The notes under the pieces are model-generated. The model was not told the DNA's origin. It saw only the letters and a program-made list of their open reading frames with translations, and did no database searches. From Microbacterium sp. (lineage in GTDB: Bacteria > Actinomycetota > Actinomycetes > Actinomycetales > Microbacteriaceae): 22,539 nt of DNA. Of this stretch, positions 6,351 to 14,007 are shown one piece after another. The position numbers and the translations under genes are program-made. Position 1 is the first letter of the stretch. Every line of letters begins with the position of its first letter. Location: assembly GCA_003524435.1 (NCBI GenBank), contig DQHP01000067.1, positions 1 through 22,539 on the forward strand, read 5' to 3'.

Positions 6351-7808
6351 CTACCAGCTGACCGGCAGCGCCTTGCCCTCTTCATACCCTGCCGCTGACT
6401 GACGTCCGACGAGCGCACGTCGGTGGAAGTCCGCCACGGTCGAGGCCCCGGTGTAGGTGAACGAAGAGCGCACGCCGGAGGTGATCATGTCGAGGAGGTC
6501 CTCTACCCCCGGCCGCAGCGGGTCCAGGTAGATCTTCGACGACGAGATTCCCTCGGCGAACAGTTCCTTGCGTGCACGTTCATACGCATCCAACCGCCCG
6601 AATCGTGCCTGAACCGCCTTCGTCGAGGCCATCCCCCATGACTCTTTGTACACACGTCCATCCAGATCAGTGCGCAGCTCACCGGGCGCTTCGATGGTGC
6701 CAGCGAACCACGAGCCGATCATCACGGATGCTGCGCCTGCCGCGAGCGCGAGCGCCACATCCCGGGGGTACCGCACGCCTCCGTCGGCCCACACATGCGC
6801 GCCAAGTTCGTGCGCGGCTTGAGCTGTTTCCAGCACGGCGGAGAATTGTGGCCGTCCGACCGCTGTCATCATGCGCGTCGTGCACATCGCGCCGGGGCCC
6901 ACACCCACCTTAAGGATTGTCGCTCCGGCCTGAACGAGATCGTGCACGCCATCAGCGGTAACGATATTTCCGGCGACTAGCGGGATGCCGAGGTTCAGAT
7001 CAGACACTGTGGCGAGAGCGCGCAGCATCGCGCTTTGATGGCCATGGGCGGTATCCATGACCAGAACATCCACGCCGGCTGCGGCAAGTGCCGTGGCTTT
7101 TGCCGCGACATCGCCACTGATACCCACGGCTGCTCCCACAGCGAGCCGACCATCAGCGTCGACAGCCGGTGCGTAGAGCGTGGAGCGCAGCGCGCTGCGA
7201 GCGCTAAGCGTGCCGACCAGGTGCCCATGATCGAGGATCGTGACGATTTCGGCGGCTGCCTCGGTGATGACGTCAAAGGCGGCCCTACCGTCCGTGATGT
7301 CCTCGGCGTCGAGTGCGGGGCTCCCCGCGCGCACCAGGTCACCGAGCTGCGCATCTGGTAGCGCTGTCGCCAGCCGGGACGCGGGCACGATGCCACGCAC
7401 CGATGCCGCCGCTATCCCTACTCCGCTGCTTTCGGCGACCACGATGCCGTGGCCCATCGTCGGCGGCAGGAGCCGGAGCGCATCGGCCACCGACGCTCTC
7501 GGAGACATAATCAGCGGGGTGTCCCAGGCGACAGGCTGGTTCTTCACGTCGCGGATTGCGGCATCCAGATCTTGCAACGGCATGTCTTGAGGAAGGATGC
7601 CGAGGCCACCGCGCCGTGCGAGGACGGCAGCGAGGCGAGGACCCGTGACCGAATTCATATTCGATGCGACCAACGGAATGGTCGCGGGCGTACCATCGCG
7701 CGGCGTGAGGTCGACCTCAAGCCGACTGGTGATGCCCGAGTGCCGCGGCACCAGGAACACGTCTGAATAGGTCAGATCTACGGTTGGCTGCTCGCTAACG
7801 AACTCCAT
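6351..7808 (-). CDS. guaB1: GuaB1-family GMP reductase (IMPDH-related, with CBS domains)
   Basis: A 485-residue cytoplasmic IMPDH/GMPR-family enzyme. Actinobacterial GuaB1 proteins act as GMP reductases (GMP to IMP plus NH3, with NADPH), a purine-salvage step, rather than as IMP dehydrogenases. Seen: the family start QPTVDLTYSDVFLVP, SNMNSVTGPRLAAV at residues 49-62, and an inserted CBS pair of about 90-215 with a recognisable IVTILDHGHLVGTLSARSAL. The barrel follows: MDTAHGHQSAM at 251-261, the catalytic loop KVGVGPGAMCTTR at 300-312 with nucleophile C309, WADGGVRYPRD at 340-350, and the flap-side YKESWGMAS. Length is usual. The ATG at 7808 lies six bases after TACGTT; the GGGGGT directly before it is too close to act as a Shine-Dalgarno. 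Divergent from kgd. Confidence 0.92.
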   Translation of the reverse strand: MEFVSEQPTVDLTYSDVFLVPRHSGITSRLEVDLTPRDGTPATIPLVASNMNSVTGPRLAAVLARRGGLGILPQDMPLQDLDAAIRDVKNQPVAWDTPLIMSPRASVADALRLLPPTMGHGIVVAESSGVGIAAASVRGIVPASRLATALPDAQLGDLVRAGSPALDAEDITDGRAAFDVITEAAAEIVTILDHGHLVGTLSARSALRSTLYAPAVDADGRLAVGAAVGISGDVAAKATALAAAGVDVLVMDTAHGHQSAMLRALATVSDLNLGIPLVAGNIVTADGVHDLVQAGATILKVGVGPGAMCTTRMMTAVGRPQFSAVLETAQAAHELGAHVWADGGVRYPRDVALALAAGAASVMIGSWFAGTIEAPGELRTDLDGRVYKESWGMASTKAVQARFGRLDAYERARKELFAEGISSSKIYLDPLRPGVEDLLDMITSGVRSSFTYTGASTVADFHRRALVGRQSAAGYEEGKALPVSW

Positions 7809-7820
7809 ACCCCCAACGTA
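7809..7820 (-). promoter_or_regulatory. Putative leaderless promoter -10 element of guaB1
   Basis: TACGTT (7820-7815, minus) is followed by six bases (GGGGGT) and the ATG at 7808. The spacing is the same as in five other genes of this window. No clear -35 was seen. Confidence 0.5.
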
Positions 7821-7877
7821 GCTTTTTCCGACACAAAACGGGCACGTTCACACGCGTATCGGTTCGCAGGAAGGCAT

Positions 7878-7883
7878 TAGGCT
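7878..7883 (+). promoter_or_regulatory. Putative -10 element of kgd
   Basis: TAGGCT at 7878-7883, the same hexamer found before bcp and pdtaS, 85 bases upstream of the kgd start. A second possible -10, TATAGCTT, lies at about 7936-7943. Neither has an obvious -35. Unlike the leaderless genes, kgd has a Shine-Dalgarno. Confidence 0.35.
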
Positions 7884-7968
7884 AGTACGTGAGGATGCGC
7901 GGACCCGGGAGCTTCCCCGAAGTCGCGCACGTTCATATAGCTTCAGCGACGAAAGAGGGCGATAACGC

Positions 7969-10900
7969 GTGGCAAACCAGGAGACCGGCGTCGGGGGCAC
8001 TGACGACGGAGGGTTTGGAGCCAATACGTGGCTCGTTGACGAGCTCTACGAGCAGTTCAAAGTTGACCGCAACTCGGTCGACAAGGAGTGGTGGCCGATC
8101 CTGGAGAACTATCGTTCCGGTGATTCCGCTACCGCATCAGCTGCTCCGTCTGCAACGACGCCTCCCCAGTCAGCATCAAGCGAGCACCCCGTGACCGCTC
8201 CGATCCCGGTGATCGGTTCGCAGCCTGTCGCTCGCACCACCGCGAAGCCGGCAGCAGCCGCGCCTATTCCGGCGCAGGCGCCGAAGCCGGCACCGAAAAA
8301 GAGCGATGACGTTGCGGATGAGCCCGTCGACGAAGACAAGGTCACGCCGCTGCGAGGCCTTCCCAAGACGCTCGCCGCCAACATGGATAAGTCGCTGACG
8401 ATCCCGACCGCGACCAGCGTTCGCACGATCCCCGCGAAGTTGATGATCGACAACCGCATCGTCATCAACAACCACATGTCCCGCTCCCGCGGCGGCAAGA
8501 TCAGCTTCACACACCTCATCGGCTGGGCTCTGATTCAGACTCTGAAAGAGTTCCCCAGCCAGAACGTCTCCTACGCCGAGATCGATGGCAAGGCGTCCGT
8601 CGTCGCACCGGCGCACGTCAACCTCGGTATCGCGATCGACCTCCCGAAGCCTGACGGAACGCGTGCTCTTCTCGTTCCGAGCATCAAGCGCGCAGACACT
8701 CTGACTTTCACCGAGTATCTGTCAGCATACGAAGATCTCGTCACCCGCGCGCGCAATAATAAGCTGACCGCTGCAGACCACGCGGGCGCGACGCTTTCAC
8801 TGACCAACCCCGGCGGCATCGGCACTGTGCACTCGGTACCGCGCCTGATGAACGGCCAGGGATCGATCATTGGTGCCGGCGCGCTGGAGTACCCCGCCGA
8901 ATTCCAGGGGGCAAGTCCCAAGACGCTGGCCGAGCTCGGCATCGGTAAGACGATCACCCTCACCAGCACCTATGACCACCGCGTCATCCAGGGGGCTGGC
9001 TCGGGCGAGTTCCTCAAGAAGGTGCACGAAGCGCTGATCGGTGAGCGCGCGTTCTACGACGACATCTTTGCGGCGCTGCGCATCCCGTATGCACCGATCC
9101 GCTGGAACGCCGACATCGCTGTGGATCTCGCCGAGCGCGTCGATAAGCAGTCCCGTGTTCAGGAACTCATCAACTCGTATCGCGTACGCGGCCATCTGAT
9201 GGCCGACATCGACCCGCTTGAGTACGTACAGCGCTCGCACCCCGATCTCGAGATCGAAAGCCACGGCCTGACCTTCTGGGACCTTGACCGTGAGTTCGTC
9301 ACGGGCGGCTTCGGCGGCAAGCGCGTCATGAAGCTGCGCGACATTCTCGGTGTCTTGCGCGACTCCTACTGCCGCACACTCGGCATCGAGTACATGCACA
9401 TCCAAGACCCAGGACAGCGTCGCTGGTTCCAGGAGCAGGTTGAGGTGAAGTACCAGAAGCCCGGCCATGCAGAGCAGCTGCGCGTGCTGCGCAAGCTCAA
9501 CGAGGCTGAGGCTTTCGAGACCTTCCTGCAGACGAAGTTTGTGGGGCAGAAACGTTTCTCGCTTGAGGGCGGCGAATCGCTGATCCCACTTCTTGATGAG
9601 ATCTTGCAGGGAGCTGCCACCGGCGGCCTCGAAGGCGCCGCAATCGGCATGGCCCACCGCGGTCGACTGAACGTGCTGACCAATATCGCTGGCAAGACTT
9701 ATGGTCATGTCTTCCGCGAGTTCGAGGGCATTCAGGTGCCAGGGAACCAGCGTGGCTCGGGTGATGTGAAATATCACCTCGGCACCGAGGGCACCTTCAT
9801 CGCCGACGATCAGTCAGAGCTGCCGGTCTACCTTGCGGCGAACCCTTCGCACCTTGAGACCGTTGATGGCGTGCTCGAGGGCATTGTCCGGGCAAAGCAG
9901 GATCGCAAGCCCATCGGCACATTCTCGTGGCTGCCAATCCTCGTGCACGGTGATGCGGCGTTCGCTGGTCAAGGTGTGGTCGTTGAAACCATGCAGATGT
10001 CGCAGCTGCGCGGTTACCGCACCGGCGGCACCATCCACGTGGTCGTCAACAACCAGGTCGGCTTTACAACGACGCCGACGGATGCTCGCACCTCTGTCTA
10101 CGCGACAGATGTTGCCAAGACCATCCAGGCGCCGATCTTCCACGTCAACGGCGATGACCCTGAGTCGGTCATCCGGGTCGCTCAACTCGCCTTCGAATAC
10201 CGCGAGCGCTTCCATAGCGATGTCGTGATTGACCTCGTGTGCTACCGCCGCCGCGGACACAACGAAGGCGATGACCCGTCGATGACGCAGCCGCTGATGA
10301 CTGATCTCATCCAGGCAAAGCGCTCGGTGCGCAAGCTGTACACCGAAGCACTTGTCGGACGCGGTGACATCACTGAAGAAGAGTACGAGCAGGCCAAGGA
10401 CGACTTCCAGCGCCGCCTCGAAGTGGCCTTCGCTGAAACACACGCGGCCGAGACAGGTGCCACGCCCATCGCTCCTGACCTCAGCCCGGTAGACGAGGTT
10501 GTCGGCGAGCCCGAGGTCACCGGTATCTCGAGTGAGCTCGTCTCGCTGATCGGCGAAGCCTTCGCGAATAAGCCTGAGGGCTTCACCGTGCACCCGAAGA
10601 TTCAGCAGTTGCTGGACAAGCGCGTGGAGATGACGCGCAGCGGGAACATCGACTGGGGCTTCGGCGAACTGCTGGCCTTCGGCTCGCTGTTGGCCGAGGG
10701 CACCACCGTGCGTCTGGCTGGACAGGACTCTCGCCGCGGTACCTTCGTGCAGCGTCACGCGGTCATGCACGATCGTGCCAATGGCCAGGAATGGTTGCCG
10801 TTGGCAAACATCTCCGCAGCGCAGGGGCGATTCTTCGCCTATGACTCGCTGCTCAGCGAGTACGCCGCGCTGGGCTATGAGTATGGCTACTCGGTCGAAG

Positions 10901-11673
10901 CTCCTGAGGCTCTTGTGCTCTGGGAAGCCCAGTTCGGTGATTTCGCGAACACGGCTCAGGCAGTCATCGACGAGTACATCTCCTCCGCCGAGCAGAAGTG
11001 GGGCCAGCAGTCCGGCGTCACTCTGCTGCTCCCCCACGGATATGAAGGCCAGGGGCCAGATCACTCGTCAGCACGCATCGAGCGTTTCCTGCAGCTGTGC
11101 GCGCAGGACAACATGACTGTCGCGCGTCCCTCGACTCCTGCCTCGTACTTCCACCTGCTGCGCCGCCAGGCGTACTCGCGGCCACGTCGCCCCTTGATCG
11201 TCTTCACGCCGAAGGCGATGCTGCGACTTCGCGGTGCTACGAGTGCGGTCGAAGACTTCACCCAGGGCCGCTTCGCGCCGGTGATCGACGATAATCGTGA
11301 GATCGAGCGCGAGGGCGTCAAGCGCGTGCTCGTACACTCCGGCAAGGTGCACTGGGATCTGCGCAGCGAACTCGACAAGAACCCCAACCCCGAGGTTGCT
11401 CTGGTGCGGCTGGAGCAGCTGTACCCGACGCCGCTCGAGGCGTTGAAGGAAATCACGGACGCGTACCCGAACGCAGAGCTTGTGTGGGTACAGGAAGAGC
11501 CGGAGAACCAGGGTGCCTGGCCGTTCCTCGCCCTCGCGTTCGCAGAGGTTCCTGGTGACCGCCAGTTCCGTACCGTGGCACGCGCTGCGGCAGCCTCACC
11601 GGCCGCCGGATCGTCGAAGGTACACGCCGCAGAACAGGCTGACCTGCTCAAGCGCGCGCTGACGCTGGATTAA
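7969..11673 (+). CDS. kgd: Multifunctional 2-oxoglutarate metabolism enzyme (2-oxoglutarate dehydrogenase E1 with fused E2-like domain)
   Basis: A 1234-residue fusion typical of Actinobacteria (Kgd/OdhA): ThDP-dependent 2-oxoglutarate decarboxylase/dehydrogenase of the TCA cycle. Domain order: an N-terminal binding helix of about 19-50 (ANTWLVDELYEQFKVDRNSV); an Ala/Pro-rich linker of about 51-125; an E2 acyltransferase-like domain of about 125-365, ending in TYDHRVIQGAGSGEFL with H337; then the E1 part from about 390. The E2 motif reads HRVIQG rather than HRxxDG, which is normal for this family. E1 motifs: MAHRGRLNVL at 561-570; NGDDPESV at 727-734 for ThDP/Mg2+ binding; and RRRGHNEGDDPSMTQP around 760-775. 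Start GTG 7969 is preceded by GAGGGCG. Relatives are inhibited by the FHA protein OdhI/GarA; that gene is not in the window. It ends in a strong hairpin. Confidence 0.96.
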   Translation: MANQETGVGGTDDGGFGANTWLVDELYEQFKVDRNSVDKEWWPILENYRSGDSATASAAPSATTPPQSASSEHPVTAPIPVIGSQPVARTTAKPAAAAPIPAQAPKPAPKKSDDVADEPVDEDKVTPLRGLPKTLAANMDKSLTIPTATSVRTIPAKLMIDNRIVINNHMSRSRGGKISFTHLIGWALIQTLKEFPSQNVSYAEIDGKASVVAPAHVNLGIAIDLPKPDGTRALLVPSIKRADTLTFTEYLSAYEDLVTRARNNKLTAADHAGATLSLTNPGGIGTVHSVPRLMNGQGSIIGAGALEYPAEFQGASPKTLAELGIGKTITLTSTYDHRVIQGAGSGEFLKKVHEALIGERAFYDDIFAALRIPYAPIRWNADIAVDLAERVDKQSRVQELINSYRVRGHLMADIDPLEYVQRSHPDLEIESHGLTFWDLDREFVTGGFGGKRVMKLRDILGVLRDSYCRTLGIEYMHIQDPGQRRWFQEQVEVKYQKPGHAEQLRVLRKLNEAEAFETFLQTKFVGQKRFSLEGGESLIPLLDEILQGAATGGLEGAAIGMAHRGRLNVLTNIAGKTYGHVFREFEGIQVPGNQRGSGDVKYHLGTEGTFIADDQSELPVYLAANPSHLETVDGVLEGIVRAKQDRKPIGTFSWLPILVHGDAAFAGQGVVVETMQMSQLRGYRTGGTIHVVVNNQVGFTTTPTDARTSVYATDVAKTIQAPIFHVNGDDPESVIRVAQLAFEYRERFHSDVVIDLVCYRRRGHNEGDDPSMTQPLMTDLIQAKRSVRKLYTEALVGRGDITEEEYEQAKDDFQRRLEVAFAETHAAETGATPIAPDLSPVDEVVGEPEVTGISSELVSLIGEAFANKPEGFTVHPKIQQLLDKRVEMTRSGNIDWGFGELLAFGSLLAEGTTVRLAGQDSRRGTFVQRHAVMHDRANGQEWLPLANISAAQGRFFAYDSLLSEYAALGYEYGYSVEAPEALVLWEAQFGDFANTAQAVIDEYISSAEQKWGQQSGVTLLLPHGYEGQGPDHSSARIERFLQLCAQDNMTVARPSTPASYFHLLRRQAYSRPRRPLIVFTPKAMLRLRGATSAVEDFTQGRFAPVIDDNREIEREGVKRVLVHSGKVHWDLRSELDKNPNPEVALVRLEQLYPTPLEALKEITDAYPNAELVWVQEEPENQGAWPFLALAFAEVPGDRQFRTVARAAAASPAAGSSKVHAAEQADLLKRALTLD

Positions 11674-11677
11674 TTCA

Positions 11678-11722
11678 CTAAGGCAACTGGCACGCCGTTT
11701 TACGGCGTGCCAGTTGTCTTAG
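11678..11722. terminator. Bidirectional terminator hairpin between kgd and the Eis-like gene
   Basis: 21 bases (11678-11698) pair with 11702-11722 around a 3-base TTT loop, with a single G-U pair. It begins five bases after the kgd stop. The stop codon of the convergent gene (TTA at 11719-11721 on plus) lies inside the right arm. It should terminate both transcripts. Confidence 0.88.
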
Positions 11723-13011
11723 TACCAGATACCGAGAACTGGCGCTTGGTCAGCACGGAATGCGTCGTCGAGGGATGCTGCGAGCTCGGCCGTCACGTCC
11801 AACCGCCCTGCAGCGCGCAGCTGTACAGCGCTCACTCCCCCGACATATATCGCGGAAAGCGTTGCGACGTCCAGGGTGATGTCTGCCGCATCGCTGTCGA
11901 CCGGCTCCACCGACGCTTGTCCGCCAGCGACGCTCAGACGCCAGGAACCGGCGGCAAAGCCCAGGGCATCGTCGACATGCAACACCACGTCAAGCGGTGC
12001 ACGGTATGTGCGCGCGGTGAGCGCAGCAGGAACGTCGAGGATGCGTAACCACCCGTGATCGTGCACCGTGACTTCGACGCCACGCGGGTCACGCACAAGC
12101 CACGGCAGCGGGTCATCAATGGGGCGAAGATCAACCGAAATCTTGTCGACAAGATCGTGCTGCAACGCAAACCCCCACAGCGCCTGTAGCGCTTCTGGCG
12201 TGACCGTAGAGATCTGGTAGATCGACATCTCCGAGCGAAAGATGCCGGGAATCTCCGTGAGTTTGTACGACATGGCTCCGCACACTTCGCCCTGCTCGTC
12301 GACGTAGCGAACACCGCGCACGGCGGCTGGCGCGGAATGCCCCGGTGCGAGCCCGGCAACGCGGTCCCACCGTCGATCCCATCCGGCGACCTGGCCGGCG
12401 CGCTGGACCCGCTCGGCCTCATGCAGCGCAGCAATGTCAGTCTTCAGCGTGTCTTTGTCGATGTACTCCAGACGTCCCGACAAAGCGCCACCGACCCAGC
12501 CTGCACGCTGAGTGTCGACGGTGAGCTTCGCCACCGGTACCGCAGACGCAAACCCGTACCGGCCGTAGATAGTCGCCTCAGAGACGGTGAGTCCGGCTAC
12601 GGCGACACCAGCGGATGCTGCGGCACGCAGCTCGCCCTCCAGGAGAGCACGCGCGATCCCGCGCCGACGGTGAGTACCGGAGACTGTCACCGAGCTAATC
12701 GCCCACATGCCGATCTCACCACCGGGGACCGTGAGCGGTGTCACCCAGGAGTTGATCGTCGCCACGGGCCAAGTGCTCACCGGCGCGTCCGCTTCGAACA
12801 CACCAATGTTGCGACGCTCGGCGATCGCTTCGCTGTCGGCACTGACGACCTCAGCTGCAGGATCCACGTCCAGAAAGCCGCGAGCATCAGCCCGCACGAA
12901 TGCCTCGGTATCGGCGCTGGACGATGTGTCAATGACGCGGTAGATCAACTGCTGATCAGCGAGCCGCTCGAAGGAAGTGGGGTCGACGGGGATATTTCGT
13001 GCGTCGGTCAT
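11719..13011 (-). CDS. GNAT-family N-acetyltransferase, Eis-like
   Basis: A 430-residue protein with the three-part Eis architecture: two GNAT domains and a C-terminal SCP2-like domain. The first GNAT half has MWAISSVTVSGTHRRRGIARALL at about 102-124, with the acetyl-CoA loop RRRGIA, and then SEATIYGRYGF at about 144-154, whose Tyr is at the position of the Eis catalytic acid. The C-terminal part ends in LGIWY; in Eis the terminal carboxylate takes part in catalysis, and the exact aromatic ending fits that. Eis proteins acetylate amines including aminoglycosides; the native substrate here is unknown. I chose ATG 13011 because TATGCT stands six bases before it; an in-frame extension reaches 13122 but runs into the promoter. 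It lies downstream of rsrA on the same strand, 19 bases after its stop. Confidence 0.86.
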   Translation of the reverse strand: MTDARNIPVDPTSFERLADQQLIYRVIDTSSSADTEAFVRADARGFLDVDPAAEVVSADSEAIAERRNIGVFEADAPVSTWPVATINSWVTPLTVPGGEIGMWAISSVTVSGTHRRRGIARALLEGELRAAASAGVAVAGLTVSEATIYGRYGFASAVPVAKLTVDTQRAGWVGGALSGRLEYIDKDTLKTDIAALHEAERVQRAGQVAGWDRRWDRVAGLAPGHSAPAAVRGVRYVDEQGEVCGAMSYKLTEIPGIFRSEMSIYQISTVTPEALQALWGFALQHDLVDKISVDLRPIDDPLPWLVRDPRGVEVTVHDHGWLRILDVPAALTARTYRAPLDVVLHVDDALGFAAGSWRLSVAGGQASVEPVDSDAADITLDVATLSAIYVGGVSAVQLRAAGRLDVTAELAASLDDAFRADQAPVLGIWY

Positions 13012-13023
13012 CCACCCAGCATA
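13012..13023 (-). promoter_or_regulatory. Putative leaderless promoter -10 element of the Eis-like gene
   Basis: TATGCT (13023-13018, minus), six bases GGGTGG, then ATG 13011. It lies within the 19-base gap after rsrA, so the gene may be transcribed on its own as well as by read-through. Confidence 0.5.
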
Positions 13024-13030
13024 ATTGCTG

Positions 13031-13276
13031 TCAGTGCGCGGCCGTCTGCGCTGCGCGGAGCTTGGTGAGTACCAGATCGCGCAGTTCCTCCGGAGCAGTC
13101 TCCTTGCATGCACGCGCCACAACCTCGGTCAAGGTACTCGCGACGAGTGCCTCACCCTGGCAGGACGGGCAGTTCTCGATGTGCTCCCGGATCTCGGTGT
13201 GCTCGGTCTTGCACACTTCATTGCGGAGGTATTCCTCCAGATCCTGACGGGCTTTATCGCAGCCGCAATCGCTCAT
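13031..13276 (-). CDS. rsrA: Mycothiol-system anti-sigma-R factor (zinc-associated, RsrA/RshA type)
   Basis: An 81-residue zinc-binding anti-sigma factor that holds SigR/SigH inactive and releases it when its thiols are oxidised. The ZAS motif HIENCPSC gives H32-x3-C36-x2-C39, with further cysteines at C4, C6 and C22. C6 or C4 would correspond to the third zinc-ligand or redox cysteine near the N-terminus of RsrA. Length is usual (RsrA is about 100 residues, mycobacterial RshA similar or shorter). AAGGAG stands six bases before the ATG, which overlaps the sigma-factor stop (ATGA, 13273-13276). Translational coupling to its partner fits stoichiometric control. The pair is probably switched on by its own SigR-type promoter upstream of sigR. 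Confidence 0.92.
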   Translation of the reverse strand: MSDCGCDKARQDLEEYLRNEVCKTEHTEIREHIENCPSCQGEALVASTLTEVVARACKETAPEELRDLVLTKLRAAQTAAH

Positions 13277-13935
13277 TTCTTGCTCCTTGTAGCGGCCGCG
13301 GCGATTCCTCGCTCAGCGGCGTAGTCTGCCAGTAGCTCCCGCAACATACGCCTGCCACGGTGCAGACGGCTCATCACGGTGCCAATAGGGGTCTTCATGA
13401 TGTCGGCGATCTCCTGGTACGCGAAGCCTTCCACGTCGGCCAGATACACCGCCAGGCGGAAGTCCTCCGGGACCTCCTGAAGTGCATCTTTCACTGCGGA
13501 TGCCGGCATCCGGTCGATCGCCTCTGCCTCTGCGGAACGGCTATGTGACGCGGTCGTGGACTCTGCCCCACCCATCTGCCAGTCTTCGAGTTCGTCGAGG
13601 GTGCCCTGAAACGGCTCACGCTGCTTCTTGCGGTAGATGTTGATGTAAGTGTTCGTCAGGATGCGGTAAAGCCAGGCCTTCAGATTGGTGCCCTGTGTGA
13701 ACGAAGCCCACGATCCGAACGCCTTGACGAACGTCTCTTGCACGAGATCGGCGGCATCAGCAGGATTGCGCGTCATACGCATCGCTGCCGCATAGAGCTG
13801 ATCCATGAAGGGAATCGCCTGTTCCTCGAACTCACGCCGAGCGTCGCCGACCACGTCGACGGGTGCCATGTCATCCATTACGGGCCAGTCTAAGCCGCTA
13901 AGGACGACAAGATCACTTTCCAAGGTCGCGACCAT
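13273..13935 (-). CDS. sigR: ECF sigma factor SigR/SigH, thiol-oxidative stress response
   Basis: A 220-residue group-12 ECF-type sigma factor. Region 2 spans about 36-108 with DAADLVQETFVKAFGSWASF and the -10-recognition part LKAWLYRILTNTYINIYRKK. Region 4 spans about 147-202, with EVPEDFRLAVYLADVEGFAY and the helix-turn-helix EIADIMKTPIGTVMSRLHRGR. It directs RNA polymerase to thioredoxin, mycothiol and proteolysis genes under disulfide stress. The start ATG 13935 is chosen because GAGGGAG lies just before it. The frame stays open to 14085, and a GTG at 13971 could give a longer form, as known for SigR of Streptomyces. An exact SigR-consensus promoter precedes the gene. Coupled to rsrA by ATGA. 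The M. tuberculosis pair is Rv3223c-Rv3221A. Confidence 0.95.
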   Translation of the reverse strand: MVATLESDLVVLSGLDWPVMDDMAPVDVVGDARREFEEQAIPFMDQLYAAAMRMTRNPADAADLVQETFVKAFGSWASFTQGTNLKAWLYRILTNTYINIYRKKQREPFQGTLDELEDWQMGGAESTTASHSRSAEAEAIDRMPASAVKDALQEVPEDFRLAVYLADVEGFAYQEIADIMKTPIGTVMSRLHRGRRMLRELLADYAAERGIAAAATRSKK

Positions 13936-13980
13936 CAATACTCCCTCTTCGGTGCTTTCGCGGGCATTCACTAAGGTAGG

Positions 13981-14007
13981 AACCGATGAGCCACACTCAA
14001 TATTCCC
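13981..14007 (-). promoter_or_regulatory. SigR-type autoregulatory promoter of sigR-rsrA
   Basis: Reading minus: GGGAAT (14007-14002), 18 bases, GTT (13983-13981). This matches the SigR/SigH consensus GGGAAT-N18-GTT exactly and stands about 46 bases upstream of the sigR ATG. The -35 lies inside the first codons of the divergent aroA gene and the -10 lies in the aroA ribosome-binding region. Confidence 0.82.

Noticed and set aside
8965..9000. Loss of the E2 catalytic Asp in Kgd (HRVIQG instead of HRxxDG)
   Set aside because: This is the normal sequence in actinobacterial Kgd/OdhA fusions and not a strain-specific defect.
8797..9777. A 326-codon open frame antisense to kgd
   Set aside because: Shadow of the E2/E1 junction of kgd; no Shine-Dalgarno and no domain.
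9814..11064. A 416-codon open frame antisense to kgd
   Set aside because: It mirrors the conserved E1 coding region, has no family motif, and its His/Val/Asp-rich composition is the usual complement of high-GC coding sequence.
13012..13122. Longer Eis-like protein starting at 13122
   Set aside because: The 37 extra residues are Arg-rich and unlike the family, would overlap the end of rsrA, and would cross the putative -10 at 13018-13023.
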